Assembly (NCBI GenBank): GCA_000961595.1
Contig: LADO01000005.1
Coordinates: 21,845 to 85,844 of the forward strand
Source of the DNA: Peptococcaceae bacterium BRH_c4b
GTDB lineage: Bacteria > Bacillota > Desulfotomaculia > Desulfotomaculales > Desulfocucumaceae
Direction: 5' to 3'
Length of the DNA: 64,000 nucleotides
The notes under the pieces: generated by a model
Database searches by the model: none
What the model saw: the letters and a program-made list of their open reading frames with translations, nothing else
Told to the model about the DNA's origin: nothing
Part shown: positions 1 to 6,472 of the stretch, one piece after another
How the letters are laid out: the number at the start of each line of letters is the position of its first letter
Numbering within the stretch: position 1 is the stretch's first letter
Translations under genes and position numbers: made by a program

Positions 1-54
1 ATTTTTGTATCAATACTGTTTTTAATTGTGAAAAATTTTAGGGGGCTTGGTAAC

Positions 55-719
55 TTGCACATTCCTGACGGTTTTTTGGATGCTAAAATCTGGGTAACAG
101 CTGCGGCCTTAAGTACGGGTGCCATAGGTTACAGTGTGTCCAAATCCAGGGAGGAACTGGATGAAAGGCAGGTTCCCAAACTGGGGATCATGGCTGCATT
201 TATTTTCGCTGCCCAGATGGTGAATTTTCCGGTGGGCGTGGGTACTTGGGTACTTCCGGCCATCTTCTGGGAGCCGCCCTGGCTGCCATACTGCTGGGTT
301 CCTGGAGCGCCTGCCTGATATTGTCCACGGTTTTGTTTATCCAGTGCCTGGCCTTTCAGGACGGCGGGCTGACAGCCCTGGGCGCCAATGTATTCAATAT
401 GGCGGTGGTGGGAGTATTGACGGCCTTTATTGTATATAAGATTTTTTCCGGCATTGCAAAGAGTAAGGCCGGAAGGAATATTTCTGTCTTCCTGGCATCC
501 TGGGCCTCGGTTTTTGCCGCTTCAATGATGGCCACTCTTGAACTGAGTGTTTCCAACCAGATACATTTATCATTTGCTCAAATTTTTGTACCCATGGCCG
601 GCTGGCATGCTGTCATTGGTATAGGGGAAGGGCTGATTACTGTAGTGGTGGTTAATTTTGTGGAAAGACTCGGCTTCGTAGATACAAGGAACAATATGCG
701 AGCGGAGGTGAAGGAATGA
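55..719 (+). pseudogene. cbiM: CbiM-type cobalt/nickel ECF transporter S component, frameshifted
   Basis: Membrane substrate-binding component of an energy-coupling-factor cobalt or nickel importer. The start is read as TTG at 55 because CbiM proteins begin with the metal-binding HIPDGF motif (here LHIPDGFLD) and an AGGGGG ribosome site sits at 40-45; a GTG at 28 is the alternative. The family signatures REELDERQVP, AAFIFAAQMVNFPV, GGLTALGANVFNMAVVG and HAVIGIGEGLIT are all present, but in two frames: the first frame runs to 318 and the second is open from 246 to 719. The switch falls exactly on an 8-bp tandem duplication at 240-255. Deleting one copy gives a 218-residue protein, a normal length. 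Either a genuine recent mutation, a reversible slippage switch, or a sequencing error. It overlaps the next gene by ATGA, so the pair is translationally coupled. No cbiQ or cbiO follows. Confidence 0.85.
240..255. repeat. 8-bp tandem duplication that breaks cbiM
   Basis: GGGTACTT occurs twice head to tail (240-247 and 248-255) at the point where the CbiM reading frame changes. Removing one copy restores the expected motif NFPVGVGTSGHLLG across the junction. Confidence 0.9.
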
Positions 720-1009
720 AGGGTAAATATAAGGTATTGCTTTTGGCCCTTATCGTGGCAGCTTTGCTGTCTCCCTTTGCTTCATCCCACCCGGACGGAC
801 TGGAAAGGGTGGCGGAGGATAAAGGCTTTTTAGAGAAAAGTGAGGGTAAGCCTAACGTTACCTCGCCGATACCGGACTATATTTTCCCGGGTATCAAAAA
901 TGAATCCGTGGCCACTGCCGTTGCCGGTATTGCCGGTACTCTATTCACCTTCGGAGTGATGTACGGTGTGGCCAGGCTGGCGGGGAAAAAGAAGGCCGGA
1001 AATTCATAA
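716..1009 (+). CDS. PDGLE-domain protein, CbiN-like partner of CbiM
   Basis: A 97-residue protein with an N-terminal hydrophobic segment (residues 7-24), the sequence HPDGLERVAEDKGF after it, and a second membrane segment near residues 65-85 followed by a KKK tail. The PDGLE motif defines a small family that works with, or is fused to, CbiM/NikM in cobalt and nickel ECF transporters, where it fills the CbiN/NikN role. The ATG at 716 overlaps the cbiM stop (ATGA), which supports a shared transcript. The operon ends here at a strong hairpin, so the energising CbiQ/CbiO subunits must be encoded elsewhere if the transporter works. Confidence 0.8.
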   Translation: MKGKYKVLLLALIVAALLSPFASSHPDGLERVAEDKGFLEKSEGKPNVTSPIPDYIFPGIKNESVATAVAGIAGTLFTFGVMYGVARLAGKKKAGNS

Positions 1010-1069
1010 TCCTGCTGTTATTTGCACCGGTTGACAATGGTAAACTGTGCCAAACCAGCTCGTTCAGTA

Positions 1070-1101
1070 CAAGACTCCCTGCGAGTAGGCAGGGAGTCTT
1101 G
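1070..1101. terminator. Hairpin terminator between convergent genes
   Basis: Perfect 13-bp stem CAAGACTCCCTGC / GCAGGGAGTCTTG with a 6-nt loop (1083-1088), lying between the plus-strand cbiM operon and the convergent gene ending at 1111. It can serve both directions. Confidence 0.8.
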
Positions 1102-1110
1102 TTGGCGGTG

Positions 1111-2094
1111 TTATTTAGGGAAGCGCCAAACGATAATATTTTTCACGGCGGTATCCTCTTCTTTAGCGGTTTCCCAGGCGTTTTCATCTTCTGCTGTGAT
1201 CTCGTCAGCCGGATCATCCGGCGGAGTTTCTTCCCGGGGCGCATCTGTTCCCGATGCCTGCTCTTCCATAAGCTCTTCGTTTTCTACCTGTGTTTCCTCA
1301 GGGAAGTCTTCTTCCGGGGGTTCCTCTTCCTGCACCGCTACCTCCTGTGTAACTTCTTTATCGGTTGCCTCTTCCTGGGCCGCTTCTTCCAGTGTTACTT
1401 CTACTTGTGTAATTACTTCTTGTGGCAGGCTCGCCATTAAGGCGTTGATTAACTCTTCCGGAACTGGGAAACCCTCTTCAGAAGCCGCTAAGATATCATC
1501 ATTTCCGGTGGCAGCGCCCTCTTCTACAGGTGCCTGGGTATTTGCGGTTCCGTTAATTTCAGGGCTTGCTTCGGTCATATATTCGGGAGGGATTGTAGTT
1601 TCTGTTTCCCCTTGATAATTATCTTCGGGGCTGGTGGCGGTATCCAGCACGGCAGTCTCTTGAGCTTCTGCAGCGCTGTCACTGGCCTTCTCTTCTTCCG
1701 GTGCAGGTAAATTCTCGCTTATCTCTGTCGTGCTTAAATATTCTTCTGCGTCTGTTTCTTCCTTTTTTATTTCGTGAGCCAGGATACGGTACACCTTTCC
1801 TCTGGTCATAGTTGCCAGTTCATCAAGAATTGCATCTGTAATTGCGTCCGGGTGACCCCATACAAATAGATTCACTCTTTTTCTTCTGGCTATTTCCCGC
1901 CTGGTTGCCCCCGGTACGTCTCCGTTATCCGGCACCAGCAGCACCGGAAGTTGCAGGCCTTTCCAGCGGTCATCATCACTGTTCAGCGCGGAGAAAGATA
2001 TGATCAGCAGGTCTGAAAAAGGATTTCTATAGAAGGCCCTCTCGGCTGCTCTCAAGTACATATCTTTTTCGCTGAGTATGCCCAAATTCTTCAA
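1111..2094 (-). CDS. Protein with one cell-wall-binding (CWB2)-like repeat and a long acidic tail
   Basis: 327 residues. Residues about 15-105 resemble a single cell-wall-binding repeat 2 unit as found in clostridial surface proteins: RNPFSDLLIISFSALN, then LPVLLVPDNGDVPGATR and VNLFVWGHPDAITDAILDEL. From about residue 110 to 310 the chain is strongly acidic and low in complexity, rich in Glu, Ala and Thr, with repeated EEA/TQEV segments, so probably disordered. There is no signal peptide or membrane segment, which is odd for the family (usually exported with three repeats). The C-terminus KNIIVWRFPK is again non-acidic. Monocistronic. The role is unknown. Confidence 0.55.
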   Translation of the reverse strand: MKNLGILSEKDMYLRAAERAFYRNPFSDLLIISFSALNSDDDRWKGLQLPVLLVPDNGDVPGATRREIARRKRVNLFVWGHPDAITDAILDELATMTRGKVYRILAHEIKKEETDAEEYLSTTEISENLPAPEEEKASDSAAEAQETAVLDTATSPEDNYQGETETTIPPEYMTEASPEINGTANTQAPVEEGAATGNDDILAASEEGFPVPEELINALMASLPQEVITQVEVTLEEAAQEEATDKEVTQEVAVQEEEPPEEDFPEETQVENEELMEEQASGTDAPREETPPDDPADEITAEDENAWETAKEEDTAVKNIIVWRFPK

Positions 2095-2319
2095 CCCCTT
2101 CCCCGGGTATATATTTTTAATATTACTGTATGTTTAAATATGTCAGGCAGTTAATAAATGTATATTCTGCAAGTCAGCGGAATATTAAAGCCCGGCGGTG
2201 AGAAGCAGCTATTTCTGTAAAATAAATGGGCAGGTGGGATAAAATTGCTGAAAAGATTTAGTTGTAAAACTCTAAATATATACACTGGTGCTGCGGGTGC
2301 TGGAGTTTATGCGGGTTAT

Positions 2320-2371
2320 AAATAAACAAAAGAGGTCCCGTATGTACTCCCGGGACCTCTTTTGTTTATTT
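2320..2371 (-). terminator. Terminator overlapping the end of the DUF1540 gene
   Basis: Perfect 21-bp inverted repeat (2320-2340 and 2351-2371) with a 10-nt loop. The outer part of the stem is A/T rich, so on the minus strand the hairpin runs into a U-rich arm. The stop codon of the DUF1540 gene lies inside the stem. Confidence 0.8.
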
Positions 2372-2566
2372 GTTTCTCGCGTTTTTGAAAGTCTGGCAGC
2401 AGGTGTCGTCCATGTTGCCGGCAGGAGTGGCTTTGAGGTTGCTGAGCTGGGCGTTGGGCGGGAAGCCCCCCTCCTGGTCATTTTGAATCACTATGTTGTC
2501 AGCATTGCAGAGATTTCCGTTCTGCCAATAAGAACAGCTGTTTACTGTGCAATGTACATAGGGCAT
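2366..2566 (-). CDS. DUF1540 domain small cysteine protein
   Basis: 66 residues with cysteines spaced as in DUF1540: VHCTVNSCSYWQNGNLCNAD near the N-terminus and TCCQTF near the C-terminus. DUF1540 proteins are short, Cys-rich and common in clostridia, and are thought to bind metal; no function is established. The start is supported by an AAGGAGG-type site just upstream on the minus strand (2575-2581). It ends inside its own terminator hairpin and stands alone. Confidence 0.8.
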   Translation of the reverse strand: MPYVHCTVNSCSYWQNGNLCNADNIVIQNDQEGGFPPNAQLSNLKATPAGNMDDTCCQTFKNARNK

Positions 2567-2635
2567 AAAAAATACCTCCTTAAATTATTATAATATTTTC
2601 AGAGGTATTTTTTCAAAAAAAATAAGTTTTATGTA

Positions 2636-2664
2636 TTGAAAAATGTTTTTCCCGGGACTATGCT
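2636..2664 (+). promoter_or_regulatory. Candidate promoter for a small RNA
   Basis: TTGAAA (2636-2641), a 17-bp spacer and TATGCT (2659-2664) match a sigma-A-type promoter. It would start transcription near 2671, upstream of a foldable segment that ends in a U-tract hairpin and contains no credible reading frame. Confidence 0.45.
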
Positions 2665-2670
2665 AAACAA

Positions 2671-2818
2671 TCACAGCGTATTAGGGAATAACTATTATTC
2701 TCGTGGATAAGTCTGTTGCTACGGCCTGAGAAGGTCGGCCATACCTTCTCTGCAGCGATCAGTCTATTCATAATTATTCCAAATAGTAAAACCAACATGA
2801 AATATGGTTGGTTTTTTT
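2671..2818 (+). ncRNA. Candidate structured small RNA or leader
   Basis: About 148 nt between a promoter-like sequence and a terminator. It can form a long irregular hairpin: GGAATAA (2690s) pairs with TTATTCC (2774-2780), and an inner stem GAGAAGGT (2728-2735) pairs with ACCTTCTC (2743-2750). It ends with stem AAACCAAC / GTTGGTTT (2789-2796 / 2807-2814) and seven T. I do not recognise a riboswitch class; a 6S-like or other regulatory RNA is possible. Because a second promoter follows at 2863, it is probably a separate transcript and not a leader of the NifX-like gene. Confidence 0.4.
2789..2818 (+). terminator. Rho-independent terminator
   Basis: AAACCAAC (2789-2796) pairs with GTTGGTTT (2807-2814), followed by an uninterrupted run of T to 2818. 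It ends the candidate small RNA. Confidence 0.75.
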
Positions 2819-2862
2819 GTGTCCTTTACCAAATAAACTATGCTTTATATGGAATAATATAA

Positions 2863-2891
2863 TTGACATATGTTCATATAATAGTTATAAT
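2863..2891 (+). promoter_or_regulatory. Consensus sigma-A promoter with an overlapping operator-like motif
   Basis: TTGACA at 2863-2868, 17-bp spacer, TATAAT at 2886-2891: a perfect consensus match. The -35 box is part of TTGACATATGTTCA (2863-2876), whose exact reverse complement recurs at the IscU-like gene promoter (5433-5446), with a looser copy at 3925. It probably drives the NifX-like gene at 3018. Confidence 0.75.
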
Positions 2892-2928
2892 TTTAATGAA
2901 AATATGCATATAACATTGTTTTTAAATA

Positions 2929-2994
2929 GGGGACATTCCTTCCCGATTTTATTAAAAGGTAAGGAATTTATCCAGCCCAAGAAGGTGTGTCCCC
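2929..2994. repeat. Dispersed palindromic (REP-like) element, copy 1
   Basis: A 66-bp element bounded by GGGGACATTCCTT and AAGGTGTGTCCCC, which are imperfect inverted repeats of each other. It lies in the 5' leader of the NifX-like gene. The same ends recur at 4839, 12736, 34465 and 37148, with half copies at 9674 and 43728. Confidence 0.8.
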
Positions 2995-3017
2995 TTACCT
3001 TAGAAAGGAGTGAGACC

Positions 3018-3380
3018 ATGAAGGTTGCAATAAGTTCCCGGGGGCAGACTCTTGACTCAATGATGGAGCCGAGGTTTGGCCGATGCAGTTGGTTTGTGGT
3101 GGTGGACACAGGGAATGGGGAACACAACGCTTACAGCAATGAAATTAATTTATCCGCAGCACAGGGCGCGGGCATTCAGGCAGCACAAAATGTGACTCAT
3201 TACGGTGTGGAAGCAGTAATTACCGGCCAATGCGGGCCAAAAGCATATAAAACACTAAAAGTCGCCGGAATAAAAATATTTAGCGGGGCGGATGGTACAG
3301 TGTCGGAGGCTCTGGAAAAATTAAATGGCGGATTACTGGAAGAGGCCGGGGAGGCAGATGTGGAAGGTCATTGGATGTAA
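3018..3380 (+). CDS. NifX/NifB-type iron-molybdenum cofactor-binding family protein
   Basis: 120 residues, the full length of a single NifX/NafY-type domain: MKVAISSRGQTLDSMMEPRFGRCSWFVVVD at the N-terminus (split here: MKVAISSRG..PRFGRCSWF), YGVEAVITGQCGPKAY in the middle and a C-terminal AVGTV-like helix segment. Members bind Fe-S or FeMo-type clusters or their precursors; in organisms without nitrogenase they are small cluster carriers. The ATG at 3018 has AGAAAGGAGTGAG upstream; longer upstream starts lack a ribosome site. First gene of a set with a MinD-like remnant and a second NifX-like gene. Confidence 0.8.
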   Translation: MKVAISSRGQTLDSMMEPRFGRCSWFVVVDTGNGEHNAYSNEINLSAAQGAGIQAAQNVTHYGVEAVITGQCGPKAYKTLKVAGIKIFSGADGTVSEALEKLNGGLLEEAGEADVEGHWM

Positions 3381-3568
3381 ATACACTAAACATAGCCATT
3401 GCCAGTGGTAAGGGAGGAACGGGCAAAACCATCGTTTCTACCAACCTGGCCATGGCTGCTGCCGAGGTAAATTATAATGTTTTTAATACAATAGAAAGGA
3501 AGATCAAAAATGAAAATTGCCATGCCGGTTGTAGGAGGACAACTTTGTACACATTTCGGGCACTGTGA
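3371..3568 (+). pseudogene. Truncated MinD/Mrp-family P-loop ATPase
   Basis: Only the first ~38 residues match the family: LNIAIASGKGGTGKTIVSTNLAMAA (deviant Walker A, GKGGTGKT). After AAEVNYNVF the frame continues into the leader and body of the next gene and stops at 3568. Intact relatives are about 280 residues and usually carry ferredoxin motifs, and they are typically encoded between NifX-like genes. The TTG at 3371 overlaps the previous gene. An internal deletion that fused the N-terminus to the next leader explains the layout; a functional 65-residue peptide is unlikely. Confidence 0.7.
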
Positions 3569-3854
3569 AAGCTTTCAGTTTTTTGATGTAGACCCCGGCA
3601 CCAAAGAGGTTAAAAAAATGGAAACAATGACCGCTCCGCCTCATGAACCGGGCTTACTTCCCAAAATTTTAGGCGAACAGGGAGTCAGCGTAGTAATAGC
3701 CGGAGGTATGGGCGCGCGTGCGCAGGACCTTTTCAACCAGAGGGGAATAAAGGTCATTGTGGGCGCAAGCCCTTCTGCCGGCAGTCCTGAAGAGATCGTC
3801 GAGACTTATATTTCCGGGTCTTTGAGTACCGGGGCAAATCCATGCGATCATTAA
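3510..3854 (+). CDS. NifX-type cofactor-binding family protein
   Basis: 114 residues covering one NifX/NifB-C-type domain: MKIAMPVVGGQLCTHFGHCE at the start, then GVSVVIAGGMGARAQDLF and IKVIVGASPSAGSPEEIVETY. CTHFGHCE carries the Cys/His pattern common in this family. An AGAAAGGAAG ribosome site precedes the ATG. It follows the broken MinD-like gene and ends 23 bp before a strong terminator, so it closes this operon. The partner proteins are unknown; the context suggests Fe-S cluster handling. Confidence 0.8.
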   Translation: MKIAMPVVGGQLCTHFGHCESFQFFDVDPGTKEVKKMETMTAPPHEPGLLPKILGEQGVSVVIAGGMGARAQDLFNQRGIKVIVGASPSAGSPEEIVETYISGSLSTGANPCDH

Positions 3855-3876
3855 AAAAGTACTGAAAAAATTTAAA

Positions 3877-3918
3877 AAAGATAAGGCATGTCTTTTAGGA
3901 TGCCTTATCTTTTTTTGT
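3877..3918 (+). terminator. Rho-independent terminator
   Basis: Perfect 12-bp stem AAAGATAAGGCA / TGCCTTATCTTT (3877-3888 / 3901-3912) followed by a T run, ending the NifX-like operon. Confidence 0.9.
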
Positions 3919-3924
3919 TTATTG

Positions 3925-3940
3925 TTGACATAGGCTCATA
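3925..3940 (+). promoter_or_regulatory. TTGACATA-type motif upstream of the DUF134 gene
   Basis: TTGACATAGGCTCATA resembles the TTGACATATGTTCATA motif at 2863 (two substitutions in 16). It may be the -35 region and/or operator for the DUF134 gene; the -10 box at the usual distance is poor. Confidence 0.4.
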
Positions 3941-4038
3941 ACATGTGGTAAGGTAGTTATGGGTATATATTCATAATGATTCATTATATTATTGGATAAT
4001 AAATGACAGCTTAAGAATATGAGGAGTGATTAAATCAG

Positions 4039-4512
4039 TTGCCCAGACCGCCAAAAACTCGCCGAGTTGGTTTAATACCGTCAATAACATATTTTAACCC
4101 TACCGGAGCTAGCGCGTTGGAGGCAGATGTAATCAGGCTTGGGCTAGATGAGTGGGAAGCCTTAAGGCTAAAGGATTATATGGGGCTGGATCAGAATGAT
4201 TGCGCCCGCTATATGAATCTGACCCAAAGCACTTTTCAGAGGATTTTAACCTCGGCAAGGCTTAAACTTACCAGTGTTGTGGTGGAAGGAAAGCCCCTTC
4301 GTATTGAGGGCGGCAACTATGAGGTTATCAATCGCTGGTCATGCAGGCTGTGCGGTTATGAATGGGAAGATTTTGGCGAGCCCGACGAAAAAATAACTCA
4401 TTGTCCGTCATGTGGATTGGAAGGGGTAGAAAAGGAGGTTTACGGCTCTGGCTGGGGCCAGCCGGGATGTCAGGGACATGGCAGGGGAAGGAGAAGGCGC
4501 AGGGGCAGGTAA
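4039..4512 (+). CDS. DUF134 family DNA-binding protein with zinc-ribbon tail
   Basis: 157 residues. Residues 1-95 are a DUF134 domain: MPRPPKTRRVG at the start, EADVIRLGLDEWEALRLKDYMGL, then a sigma-70-region-4-like helix-turn-helix (QNDCARYMNLTQSTFQRIL). Residues 107-140 carry a zinc ribbon (CRLCGYEW ... HCPSCG), and the tail is Gly/Arg rich. DUF134 genes typically sit next to NifX-type and DUF5320 genes, as here, and are presumed regulators of such clusters; that role is inference. The start is TTG 4039, after GAGGAGTGATTAAATCAG. The recurring motif at 2863, 3925 and 5433 is a candidate binding site. Confidence 0.8.
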   Translation: MPRPPKTRRVGLIPSITYFNPTGASALEADVIRLGLDEWEALRLKDYMGLDQNDCARYMNLTQSTFQRILTSARLKLTSVVVEGKPLRIEGGNYEVINRWSCRLCGYEWEDFGEPDEKITHCPSCGLEGVEKEVYGSGWGQPGCQGHGRGRRRRRGR

Positions 4513-4580
4513 CTTGACTTGTACACGAGTTTGGGGAAGTTCCTTCGTGAAAATGTTGAAAAGGGAAGGGGGGTGTTGTG

Positions 4581-4799
4581 ATGCCACGTTTTGACGGAAC
4601 AGGTCCAGCCGGTTCAGGTAAAATGACCGGCCGCGGAATGGGTAAATGTATGGGGGTAAATGGTATGCCGGGTGACAGGGAGAATACTGGCCAGGGGTTT
4701 GTGCGCAGGATAGGGCAATCTCTAAGGCTTGGCTTGGGCGCATGTACGGGTAGAGGGCCGGGCAGACGCCAGGGAGGCGCTGGAGCAAACGGTAAATAA
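4581..4799 (+). CDS. DUF5320 family Gly-rich small protein
   Basis: 72 residues starting MPRFDGTGPAGSGKMTGRGMGKC, the DUF5320 signature (MP-x-DGTGP-x-G ... TGRG-x-G-x-C), with a Gly/Arg-rich body and CTGRGPGRRQGG near the end. The function of the family is unknown; its genes cluster with NifX-like and DUF134 genes. The ATG at 4581 has an AAGGGAAGGGGGG leader; a GTG one codon earlier is possible. Confidence 0.75.
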   Translation: MPRFDGTGPAGSGKMTGRGMGKCMGVNGMPGDRENTGQGFVRRIGQSLRLGLGACTGRGPGRRQGGAGANGK

Positions 4800-4838
4800 A
4801 GGGTGAAGTTATTGAGCTATTCAGGTTTAGTATTAATT

Positions 4839-4904
4839 GGGGACATTCCTTCTCGAAATTGTCAAGAAGTAAACTATTAAGGCAAAATCAGAAGGTGTGT
4901 CCCC
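4839..4904. repeat. Dispersed palindromic (REP-like) element, copy 2
   Basis: 66 bp with the same ends and orientation as copy 1 (GGGGACATTCCTT ... AAGGTGTGTCCCC) and the same flanking TTACCTT. The interior differs, so the ends and not the body are conserved. It separates the two DUF5320 genes. Confidence 0.8.
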
Positions 4905-4935
4905 TTACCTTTTATTTAATTTGGAGGTGTTTTAT

Positions 4936-5316
4936 ATGCCAAGAGGAGACAGAACGGGTCCCTTTGGTTACGGCCCGCGTACGGGCAGAGCGGCAGGTTT
5001 TTGTGCAGGATATGGAGCTCCGGGCTATATGGCGGCGGGACCAGGGGCCGGTTGGCAAAGGGGACAGGGATTCGGACGCAGAAGGTGTTACAGTGGCTTT
5101 GGCTGGAACCAGGCATATAATCTTCCGCAAACACCGGCGCCTGGCTACCAAAAGGGCAATTACCAGCCCGATATTGATAATGAGAAATTGTCTCTGATTA
5201 ATGAAGCCAGGGCCTTGAAAGAGCAGTTGTTAATGCTGGAAAAGAGGATTAAAGACCTGGAGGGTGAGGAAAAAAACAAGGATGAATTGAAATTCAAAAA
5301 CGAAGGTAATGACTGA
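4936..5316 (+). CDS. DUF5320 family protein with C-terminal coiled coil
   Basis: 126 residues. The N-terminus MPRGDRTGPFGYGPRTGR is the DUF5320 signature, followed by a Gly/Tyr-rich region with FCAGYGAPGY. Residues about 80-115 (NEKLSLINEARALKEQLLMLEKR) form a short coiled coil ending in a charged tail. The ATG at 4936 is preceded by TTTGGAGGTG. It is the longer paralogue of the gene at 4581. The coiled coil suggests oligomerisation; biochemical function is unknown. Confidence 0.75.
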   Translation: MPRGDRTGPFGYGPRTGRAAGFCAGYGAPGYMAAGPGAGWQRGQGFGRRRCYSGFGWNQAYNLPQTPAPGYQKGNYQPDIDNEKLSLINEARALKEQLLMLEKRIKDLEGEEKNKDELKFKNEGND

Positions 5317-5366
5317 TAGCCGATACATTTCAGGGCCGTTTAGTATACGGCCCCCAGATTAATGAC

Positions 5367-5403
5367 AAACCCCCTGAAATTTAGTGGTTTCAGGGGGTTT
5401 TAC
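5367..5403 (+). terminator. Rho-independent terminator
   Basis: Perfect 13-bp stem AAACCCCCTGAAA / TTTCAGGGGGTTT (5367-5379 / 5388-5400) followed by T. It ends the DUF5320 transcript. Confidence 0.9.
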
Positions 5404-5446
5404 TCCGTAAAATGGAATGGTATAATATGAAATGAACATATGTCAA
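5398..5446 (+). promoter_or_regulatory. Promoter with downstream operator-like motif for the IscU-like gene
   Basis: TTTTAC (5398-5403), 17-bp spacer, TATAAT (5421-5426). Just downstream, over the expected start of transcription, lies TGAACATATGTCAA (5433-5446), the exact reverse complement of the motif at the NifX-like promoter. A site there would suit a repressor. Confidence 0.55.
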
Positions 5447-5487
5447 ATATGACCATGGTAGTCAGGATCTAGGGAGGCGTACTACAT

Positions 5488-5973
5488 ATGAATGATGAAC
5501 AAATTAACAATGCTAGTATTGCATACAGTGAAAAAGCTCTTGAGCATTTCGCTAACCCAAGAAATGTAGGCATTGTAAAAAACTTTAATGGACGGGGTAA
5601 AATTTGTGAGGTTGAATGTGGTGACGTTTGTGAGATTACTATTTTAGTAGAGGATGAGTTAATAAAAGATATTAAATTTAGAGTTTATGGTTGTGCAGGA
5701 GCTGTGGCAACTTCCAGTGCTGTTACTGAGCTGGTCAGGGGAAAATTATGCGCTGAAGCCCTTAAGTTAACAGATGATGAGGTAGTGGAATTTTTATGTG
5801 GCCTGCCAGAACAAAAAAAACACTGTTCTTTACTTGGAATCCGAGCTTTAAAACAGGCAATATATGATTACCGGCTATATAAGCAGTTGCTAGAGGCTGG
5901 CCAGGTTGCAAATCGTGATGAATACGAAAAAATACGGAAAGAATTATCTCAGCAGTTTGTAAATGAGTTCTAG
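5488..5973 (+). CDS. IscU/NifU N-terminal-like Fe-S scaffold protein
   Basis: 161 residues. Shows the U-type scaffold layout: HFANPRNVG near residue 20, CGDVCEI (first Cys), YGCAGAVATSSAVTELV (second Cys), and KKHCSLLGIRALKQAI (third Cys). These three cysteines hold the nascent [2Fe-2S] cluster in the family. There is no NfU-like C-terminal domain. It is about 30 residues longer than typical IscU and the central GCGSA motif is GCAGA, as in archaeal/clostridial variants. ATG at 5488 follows GGGAGGCG. It shares a promoter motif with the NifX-like operon, supporting a common Fe-S role. Confidence 0.85.
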   Translation: MNDEQINNASIAYSEKALEHFANPRNVGIVKNFNGRGKICEVECGDVCEITILVEDELIKDIKFRVYGCAGAVATSSAVTELVRGKLCAEALKLTDDEVVEFLCGLPEQKKHCSLLGIRALKQAIYDYRLYKQLLEAGQVANRDEYEKIRKELSQQFVNEF

Positions 5974-6127
5974 TTTTATAAGACTGGATGAAGAGGTTAA
6001 GGAGCGAATGTTTTCTTTTGACGAAGACCCGGAACTGTTGGACATGATTTCCGGAGTAGGCTTCGGGTTAGGATTGATCTTCCAACTATGTGATTATAAG
6101 TACCTCTATTCAATTATACTACATTAA
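5963..6127 (+). CDS. Possible small ORF overlapping the scaffold gene
   Basis: A 54-residue frame that begins inside the last codons of the scaffold gene. It reads MSSSFIRLDEEVKERMFSFD and then a hydrophobic stretch GVGFGLGLIFQL. No ribosome site is clear except within the upstream coding sequence. It could be a small coupled gene or the remnant of a longer one. I do not recognise it. Confidence 0.25.
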   Translation: MSSSFIRLDEEVKERMFSFDEDPELLDMISGVGFGLGLIFQLCDYKYLYSIILH

Positions 6128-6276
6128 ACGGCAAGAATATTTATTATAGATATTACAGCAGGATAATAATTCTTCCCGGCGAAACATCTGTAATTACTGG
6201 AAATCAACAGTTGTTTTGCAGCTGAGGACATTTACAGCTGCTGCAGCCTGGTCATTAATAACGGGGGTGAAACGTT

Positions 6277-6453
6277 GTGAAAACGGAAAAAATGATTATA
6301 GAGGCGGTCCAGGCGGCTGCCAGGGAAGGCAGGCTGACGTGTACCCAGGCCAGGAAGCTGGCCGATGAACTGGGTGTTTCTCCCGCCAGGGTGGGGGCAG
6401 CCTGTGATCAGTTGAAGATAAAAATAAAAGCCTGCGAGTTGGGCTGTTTCTAA
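6277..6453 (+). CDS. Small helix-turn-helix-like protein upstream of moeA
   Basis: 58 residues. The core TCTQARKLADELGVSPARVG looks like a helix-turn-helix recognition unit, followed by a basic segment and a Cys-containing tail (CELGCF). GTG at 6277 is preceded by ACGGGGGTG at normal spacing. It ends 19 bp before moeA, so it is probably the first gene of the moe operon and may be a small regulator or an accessory factor. No family name can be given with confidence. Confidence 0.65.
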   Translation: MKTEKMIIEAVQAAAREGRLTCTQARKLADELGVSPARVGAACDQLKIKIKACELGCF

Positions 6454-6472
6454 GGAATTGTGGGGGAAATGA

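Noticed and set aside
1022..1615. Plus-strand Ser-rich frame of about 190 codons
   Set aside because: Antisense shadow of the acidic tail of the CWB2-like protein; Ser richness results from complementing Glu/Ala codons.
2288..2593. Plus-strand frame of about 100 codons over the DUF1540 gene
   Set aside because: It is antisense to a better supported gene with family cysteines and a ribosome site, and it reads through the terminator hairpin.
2671..2818. TPP or molybdenum-cofactor riboswitch
   Set aside because: A CTGAGA string occurs, but the other conserved TPP elements and the Moco motif nucleotides are missing, and the downstream gene has its own promoter.
2929..4904. Possible CRISPR array formed by the 66-bp repeats
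   Set aside because: Copies are kilobases apart, vary in orientation and interior, and have no regular spacers; no cas genes are present.
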